Shown: positions 60,349 to 64,000 of the stretch, piece after piece
Position numbering within the stretch: position 1 is the first letter of the stretch
How the letters are laid out: every line of letters begins with the position of its first letter
Assembly (NCBI GenBank): GCA_026707285.1
Contig: JAPOXD010000019.1
Span: forward strand, 1-64,000
DNA length: 64,000 bases
DNA from: Chloroflexota bacterium
GTDB taxonomy: Bacteria > Chloroflexota > UBA11872
Direction: 5' to 3'
Position numbers and translations under genes: made by a program
The notes under the pieces: model-generated
Databases searched by the model: none
The model's input: the letters and a program-made list of their open reading frames with translations, nothing else
What the model was told of the DNA's origin: nothing

Positions 60349-60684
60349 ATGCGAACCGCCCAAGAGGTGTTCGACGATCATTGGGACGCGGTGATGTCCG
60401 GCGACATGGACCGCCTGCTCTCCGACTATGCCGACGACGCGCTCTTCGTGCGACCGGGCCAGGTGGCCCAGGGACACGCGGAGATCACCGCGTTCTTCGA
60501 GGACATCGGCGGCGCGCTCGACGGCTTCTCCATCGAGCAGGTGTCCGTGACCACCGCCGAGCCGATCGTGGTGCTGGAGTGGCAGGGCAATCACGCCGAC
60601 GGCCGCAGCGCGTCGGGCACCGACTCGTTCATCATCGAAGACGACAAGATCCGGCACCAAACGCTCGTGTTCAGCGTGAGCTAG
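60349..60684 (+). CDS. SnoaL/NTF2-like small protein
   Basis: A 111-residue cone-shaped NTF2-fold protein. ATG 60349 has GAGG seven bases upstream; the ORF start at 60259 is rejected. The opening AQEVFDDHWDAVMSGDMDRL, then YADDALFVRPGQVAQGHAEI, is typical of SnoaL-like ketosteroid-isomerase relatives, which bind or isomerise small hydrophobic or sugar-like molecules. It is divergent from hyuB2 and upstream of the beta-lactamase-fold hydrolase by 46 bases. The specific role is unknown. Confidence 0.82.
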   Translation: MRTAQEVFDDHWDAVMSGDMDRLLSDYADDALFVRPGQVAQGHAEITAFFEDIGGALDGFSIEQVSVTTAEPIVVLEWQGNHADGRSASGTDSFIIEDDKIRHQTLVFSVS

Positions 60685-60730
60685 CCACACCGGACGACGC
60701 CCAAGCAGCCAGCACGGAGGTCCCAATCTC

Positions 60731-61471
60731 ATGAAATCGGTCCAAATCGACTTTCTCGGCCACGCGTCGTTCCGCTTCACGGCCCCGACCGGCGAGGTCA
60801 TCTACTTCGATCCCTGGCTGGACGACAGCCCCGTCTGCTCCGAGGGGCTGGCCGACGTGGACCGCGCCGACGTCGTGTGCGTTTCCCACGGGCACGTCGA
60901 CCACTTGGGCGACGCCATCGCCATCGTGCAGAAGACCGGCGCCACCCTGATCGGCAGTCCCGAGGTGGCCGGCTACGCCGACACGCACGGCATCGGCTTC
61001 GACACCGACTCCTGCCCCCTCAACATCGGCGGCACGGCCAAGCTCGGCGGCGTGGCCTACACCATGGTGCGCGCCGACCACTCCACCGGCATGCACGGCC
61101 AGGCGTACCGGGAGGGACGGGTCTACGCCGAGCCAGACGGCAGCGTGTGCGGCTTCGTGCTGACCTTCGACGACGGGCCGGTGATCTACGACACCGCCGA
61201 CACCGGCGTCTTCGGCGACATGGCGCTCATCAGCCAGCTCTACGCGCCCGATCTCGTAATCATGCCGGCGGGCGGCAAATACACCATGGGCGTCAAGGAA
61301 GCGGCCATGGCCGCGGCGCTGACGCGACCACGGGCCGTCATCCCCTGCCACTACGACACGTTCCCCAACCAGGCGGCGGATATCGACGACCTGAGGCGGC
61401 GCATCGCCGACCTCACGCCCCGCACGAGCGTCATCGAGCTCAAGCCGGGCGAATCCGTCAGCTACCCCTAG
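60731..61471 (+). CDS. Metal-dependent hydrolase, UPF0173/UlaG-like beta-lactamase fold
   Basis: A 246-residue metallo-beta-lactamase-fold protein with the motif VSHGHVDHLGDA (HxHxDH). Further ligand candidates are RADHSTGMHG, IYDTADTGVFGDM and IPCHYDTFP. It belongs to the UPF0173 group and is related to L-ascorbate-6-phosphate lactonase, which would suit opening of sugar lactones. GGAGG lies ten bases before the ATG. It is on the same strand as the SnoaL-like gene and probably co-transcribed with it. Confidence 0.88.
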   Translation: MKSVQIDFLGHASFRFTAPTGEVIYFDPWLDDSPVCSEGLADVDRADVVCVSHGHVDHLGDAIAIVQKTGATLIGSPEVAGYADTHGIGFDTDSCPLNIGGTAKLGGVAYTMVRADHSTGMHGQAYREGRVYAEPDGSVCGFVLTFDDGPVIYDTADTGVFGDMALISQLYAPDLVIMPAGGKYTMGVKEAAMAAALTRPRAVIPCHYDTFPNQAADIDDLRRRIADLTPRTSVIELKPGESVSYP

Positions 61472-61582
61472 GATCTCGCCGGGCGAACCCTAATCCTGTT
61501 AGCATGAAGATCCGACCATCTGCAAGCTCAGTGTGCAGAAAGACTCACGACCATCACGCTAGCAGAGAGCAAGATTGCTGGT

Positions 61583-62293
61583 TTGTGCCTGATCGTCGGC
61601 ACGACCCTGGCTATGGTTTTCAGCTTGCTCGAGCCGGGCGGACCGTTCGTCAATCCCGTCACTACAACCGACGCGTTCGATGTGATCAGCGCAATGGCGG
61701 AAGGCGCCGCCTTCTCTCACGTTACGGCAACGATACTTACCTTCGCGATGGTGCCGATATTCTACGGCTTCGTCCAAATCTGGCGGTCGGCGCCTGATGA
61801 GAGCGCCACGCATTTCCTGATACGGATCGGCATATTATCGAGTGCGCTAGCGCTTCTATGCTTCACGCTGACTCGGGGATTGACCCATATCATCCTCCAC
61901 ATCGTCCAGCATGAAACGAACCCGGAAGCGCCGATCCAGGCATCCAGCTATACCTTGTTGTCGCTCAAGGTGGCTCTTCGTTACTCGGGGAGCTTGTTCC
62001 TTCACACCGGGCTGTTGCTGCTTGCTATCGGACTGTCGATCCGATTCCCTCGCGGCTTCCAAAAGATTGTCGCGCTGCTTGTGATTGTCATTTCAACCAT
62101 CGGGGTTATTGCCGCAATCATTACCGAACATGTGCATGGCACCGATTTCCAACTGATCTTTAGGTTGAATAGATCCCTTATTTCTGTCTCGAGCATTTGG
62201 CTGATCGTCCTTGGTATTGGCATGTACCGCGGCATCGCCGCGCTCAACCCTTCCGCATCCTCGGGCAGCGAGGCAAACAGCCGTCCGCGCTGA
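61583..62293 (+). CDS. Six-helix membrane protein of unknown function, atypical composition
   Basis: Not recognised as a named family. About six transmembrane helices: 1-20, 41-66, 79-105, 130-155, 160-185 and 198-220. A conserved-looking loop is LTHIILHIVQHETNPEAP. The gene is visibly richer in A and T than all neighbours and uses codons such as ATA, TTA and TAT freely. It may therefore be recently acquired. The listed start is TTG 61583 without a ribosome binding site. The open frame extends upstream through ITLAESKIAGLCLIVG, where only rare codons (ATC, ATT) could start. It stands alone. Confidence 0.65.
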   Translation: MCLIVGTTLAMVFSLLEPGGPFVNPVTTTDAFDVISAMAEGAAFSHVTATILTFAMVPIFYGFVQIWRSAPDESATHFLIRIGILSSALALLCFTLTRGLTHIILHIVQHETNPEAPIQASSYTLLSLKVALRYSGSLFLHTGLLLLAIGLSIRFPRGFQKIVALLVIVISTIGVIAAIITEHVHGTDFQLIFRLNRSLISVSSIWLIVLGIGMYRGIAALNPSASSGSEANSRPR

Positions 62294-62475
62294 TTTACGG
62301 TGCGCGAGCGCCATCTGGCGAATTGACAGAGGTGGGGTGCGCGCCCCAATCATGGTGAGGCGCCGCGACCGGATTCCGCACGCCTCAATGAAGTCTGAAC
62401 ATCCACAGTGAGCCGGCTATCCGTCCTTTCTCTCGCATTCTCCGGGATGCTCAAGAGCCCCCTGGCCGGCGCCCG

Positions 62476-63633
62476 ATGAAGATCGCCAGCGTCCAAGCCG
62501 TCGCCCTCGACCTCGGCGTGCGGCGCGCCATTAGCAGACCGCGCGCGTCGTGGACCGAGGACGCCCGCGTGGCCTCGCCCATGGCCCGCTATCCGCGCTA
62601 TGCCGAGGTGCGCGCCAGCTGGACGCCGAACTGGTCCGGCGTGGGCGTGGTGGTCACCGCCGAGGACGGCACGCAGGGTCTCGGCATCGGCGCGCTTGGC
62701 CGGCCGGTGGCCGCCCTGGTGGACGACTACCTCGGCCCCCGCATCGTCGGCGAACCGGCGCTCGCCACGGAGCGCGTCTACGACATGATGATCCGGCTGT
62801 GCTCGCCCTTCGGCGCCACGGGACTGGCCTCCTACGCCGTGAGCGCCATCGATCTCGCGCTGTGGGACCTCAAGGGCAAGGTGCTGGATCGCCCGGTGTA
62901 CGAGCTGATGGGCGGCCCCGCGCGCGACGAGATCGTCTGCTACGCCACCGGCCCGCAGCACGAGTGGCACCTGGAGTTGGGATTCACCGCCACCAAGCAC
63001 CCCTGTCGCTTTGGACCGTCGGACGGCCTGGACGGCCTGCGCCGCAACGTCGACGACATCGCCGCCCTGCGCGACCTGGTCGGCCCCGACGTCGAGCTGA
63101 TGCTGGATTGCTGGATGTCGCTCGACGTGGAGTACGCCGTGCGCCTGATCGAAGAGCTGCGCCCGTTCAAGCTCAAGTGGATCGAGGAAGTGCTGCGGTC
63201 CGAGGACATGGACAGCCACGCCGCGCTGCGCGACCGCGTGCCCTGGCAGACCCTCGCGACCGGCGAGCACTGGTATACCCCGGTGCCGTTCCAGCACGCC
63301 GCCAGCCGCCGCCTGGTGGACATCCTGCAGCCCGACATCATGTGGGTGGGCGGCATCACGGCCCTGATGCGCATCCACGCCATCGCCGACGCGGCGGGCC
63401 TGGCGGTCATCCCGCACGGCGGCGTCAACGAGCCCTACGGCCAGCACGCCTGCTACGCCCTGCCCGGCATTCCCTGGGGTGAGTGTTTCGTGGCGTCGGG
63501 ACCCGGCGTTGACCTCGCCGACGCCGTCTCAGTTCCCGGCGCAGCCCACCCCGTTAACGGCCGCCTGCGCCCCTCCGACGCCCCAGGCTTCGGCATCGAA
63601 ATCGACCTGACGACGCTGCAACCCTACGGCTAG
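62476..63633 (+). CDS. Mandelate racemase/enolase-superfamily dehydratase, L-rhamnonate-dehydratase-like
   Basis: Probably dehydrates an aldonic acid (L-rhamnonate type) to the 2-keto-3-deoxy acid. The 385-residue protein has metal ligands in MLDCWMS (Asp), KWIEEVL (Glu) and ATGEHWY (Glu followed by His, as in rhamnonate dehydratases). A base His is in IPHGGVNEPYGQH. It also shares GATGLASYAVSAIDLALWDL and RDEIVCYATG with that group. The 182-base upstream gap contains a perfect TTGACA (62323-62328) but no good -10 box at the right distance. A hairpin follows the stop. Confidence 0.88.
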   Translation: MKIASVQAVALDLGVRRAISRPRASWTEDARVASPMARYPRYAEVRASWTPNWSGVGVVVTAEDGTQGLGIGALGRPVAALVDDYLGPRIVGEPALATERVYDMMIRLCSPFGATGLASYAVSAIDLALWDLKGKVLDRPVYELMGGPARDEIVCYATGPQHEWHLELGFTATKHPCRFGPSDGLDGLRRNVDDIAALRDLVGPDVELMLDCWMSLDVEYAVRLIEELRPFKLKWIEEVLRSEDMDSHAALRDRVPWQTLATGEHWYTPVPFQHAASRRLVDILQPDIMWVGGITALMRIHAIADAAGLAVIPHGGVNEPYGQHACYALPGIPWGECFVASGPGVDLADAVSVPGAAHPVNGRLRPSDAPGFGIEIDLTTLQPYG

Positions 63634-63639
63634 AGATCC

Positions 63640-63660
63640 GGGCAGCCACAAGGGCTGCCC
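63640..63660. terminator. GGGCAGCC-acaag-GGCTGCCC hairpin
   Basis: A perfect 8-base stem with a 5-base loop starts seven bases after the dehydratase stop and is followed by CTAC. This is a widespread repeat form in Chloroflexota-like genomes and probably also ends the transcript. Confidence 0.6.
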
Positions 63661-63761
63661 CTACAGCCGAGGGACGCCCCCGTGTAAGCGCCCTTCCATT
63701 CGCCGTCCCGGCCCGCTGGTAGGCTCGCCGCAGCACCGCGCATCGTTCGTCGGAGGACTCC

Positions 63762-64000
63762 TTGCAACGTCAACCCGCCGTCGTGGTCCAGGGCCTGGAA
63801 AAGACCTACCCCGGCGGCACGCGCGCCATCGACGGCATCGACTTCACCGTCGAGCAGGGCGAGTTCTTCGGCTTCCTCGGCCCCAACGGCGCGGGCAAGA
63901 CCACGACCATCAAGATCCTGGCCACGCTGCTGCCCAAGAGCGCGGGCCGGGTCCACGTCGCCGGCATCGACGTCGACCGGGACGCGCGCGGCGTCCGGGC
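63762..64000 (+). CDS. ABC transporter ATPase, DrrA-like (partial, cut by window end)
   Basis: TTG 63762 has GGAGG five bases upstream. The visible 79 residues read VVVQGLEKTYPGGTRAIDGI, then GEFFGFLGPNGAGKTTTIKI (Walker A), then ATLLPKSAGRVHVAGIDVD. This is the start of a drug- or lipid-export type ATPase such as DrrA. TAGGCT at 63720-63725 may be the -10 box. The gene is missing from the ORF track because it is truncated. Confidence 0.85.
   Translation, partial: MQRQPAVVVQGLEKTYPGGTRAIDGIDFTVEQGEFFGFLGPNGAGKTTTIKILATLLPKSAGRVHVAGIDVDRDARGVR

Noticed and set aside
62323-62353. Full promoter for the rhamnonate-dehydratase-like gene
   Set aside because: TTGACA is perfect, but no acceptable -10 box lies 16-18 bases downstream, so only the -35 match could be stated.

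Overview
This is a 64-kb, very GC-rich bacterial chromosome segment. It has no phage, IS element or CRISPR. Housekeeping genes fill most of the first 40 kb: glmU end, prs, recO, glyQS, gnd, uvrC, aspS, infC, tRNA-Gly, nadC, rarA. From about 42.8 kb onward there is a dense catabolic region with sugar isomerase/epimerases, enolase-superfamily dehydratases, hydantoinase/oxoprolinase subunits, D-2-hydroxyacid dehydrogenases and Gfo/Idh/MocA oxidoreductases. This mix, the high GC and the intergenic palindromic repeats suggest an uncultured Chloroflexota bacterium (possibly a SAR202/Dehalococcoidia-type marine or sponge-associated lineage). That assignment is inference; no rRNA or ribosomal protein operon is present to prove it.

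Layout. 0-8 kb: glmU(end)-prs, three tandem CNNM/CorC-type membrane proteins, recO, glyQS and a CDP-alcohol phosphatidyltransferase. 8-16 kb: an SDR gene remnant, a lipoprotein, two Gfo/Idh/MocA genes, a histone-deacetylase-family amidohydrolase, an ArsB/NhaD-type permease, a nucleoside phosphorylase and a GH29 fucosidase. 16-22 kb: a Pro/Ala/Thr repeat protein, a repeat-rich gap, a VapBC-type toxin-antitoxin pair, a metallophosphoesterase, a DUF3105 protein, gnd, and an acetamidase that overlaps uvrC. 24-32 kb: an AI-2E-family transporter, a heterodimeric ABC exporter and an esterase, then aspS and infC on the other strand. 32-43 kb: a pseudophosphatase/propeller membrane protein, tRNA-Gly(CCC), MoxR, ogt, nadC, an HtrA-like protease, rarA and an Asp-box propeller. 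42.8-55.4 kb: a nearly continuous leftward gene string (isomerase, hydroxyacid dehydrogenase, HyuA, HyuB, OppD, OppF, mandelate-racemase-type dehydratase, three isomerases). 55.5-64 kb: Gfo/Idh/MocA, a second HyuB-RraA-hydroxyacid dehydrogenase module, a SnoaL-like protein, a beta-lactamase-fold hydrolase, an AT-richer membrane protein, a rhamnonate-dehydratase-like enzyme and the start of an ABC ATPase.

How genes may work together. The 43-63 kb region looks like an import-and-degrade route for acidic or amide-containing sugar derivatives. Opp-type ATPases would energise uptake, HyuA/HyuB would open amide or lactam bonds, isomerases and oxidoreductases would rearrange the carbon skeleton, enolase-superfamily enzymes would dehydrate acid sugars, and RraA-type aldolase plus hydroxyacid dehydrogenase would finish the oxoacids. 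The substrate is not known.

The most unusual signal is translational. Three genes (CNNM2, the metallophosphoesterase and ABC exporter subunit 1) appear to start at AUA, each with a well-spaced Shine-Dalgarno sequence. In two of them the AUA overlaps the stop codon of the upstream gene (ATAG, ATAA), just as ATGA overlaps do elsewhere in the window. In the metallophosphoesterase only this start keeps the essential DxH metal motif. infC appears to start at CUG.
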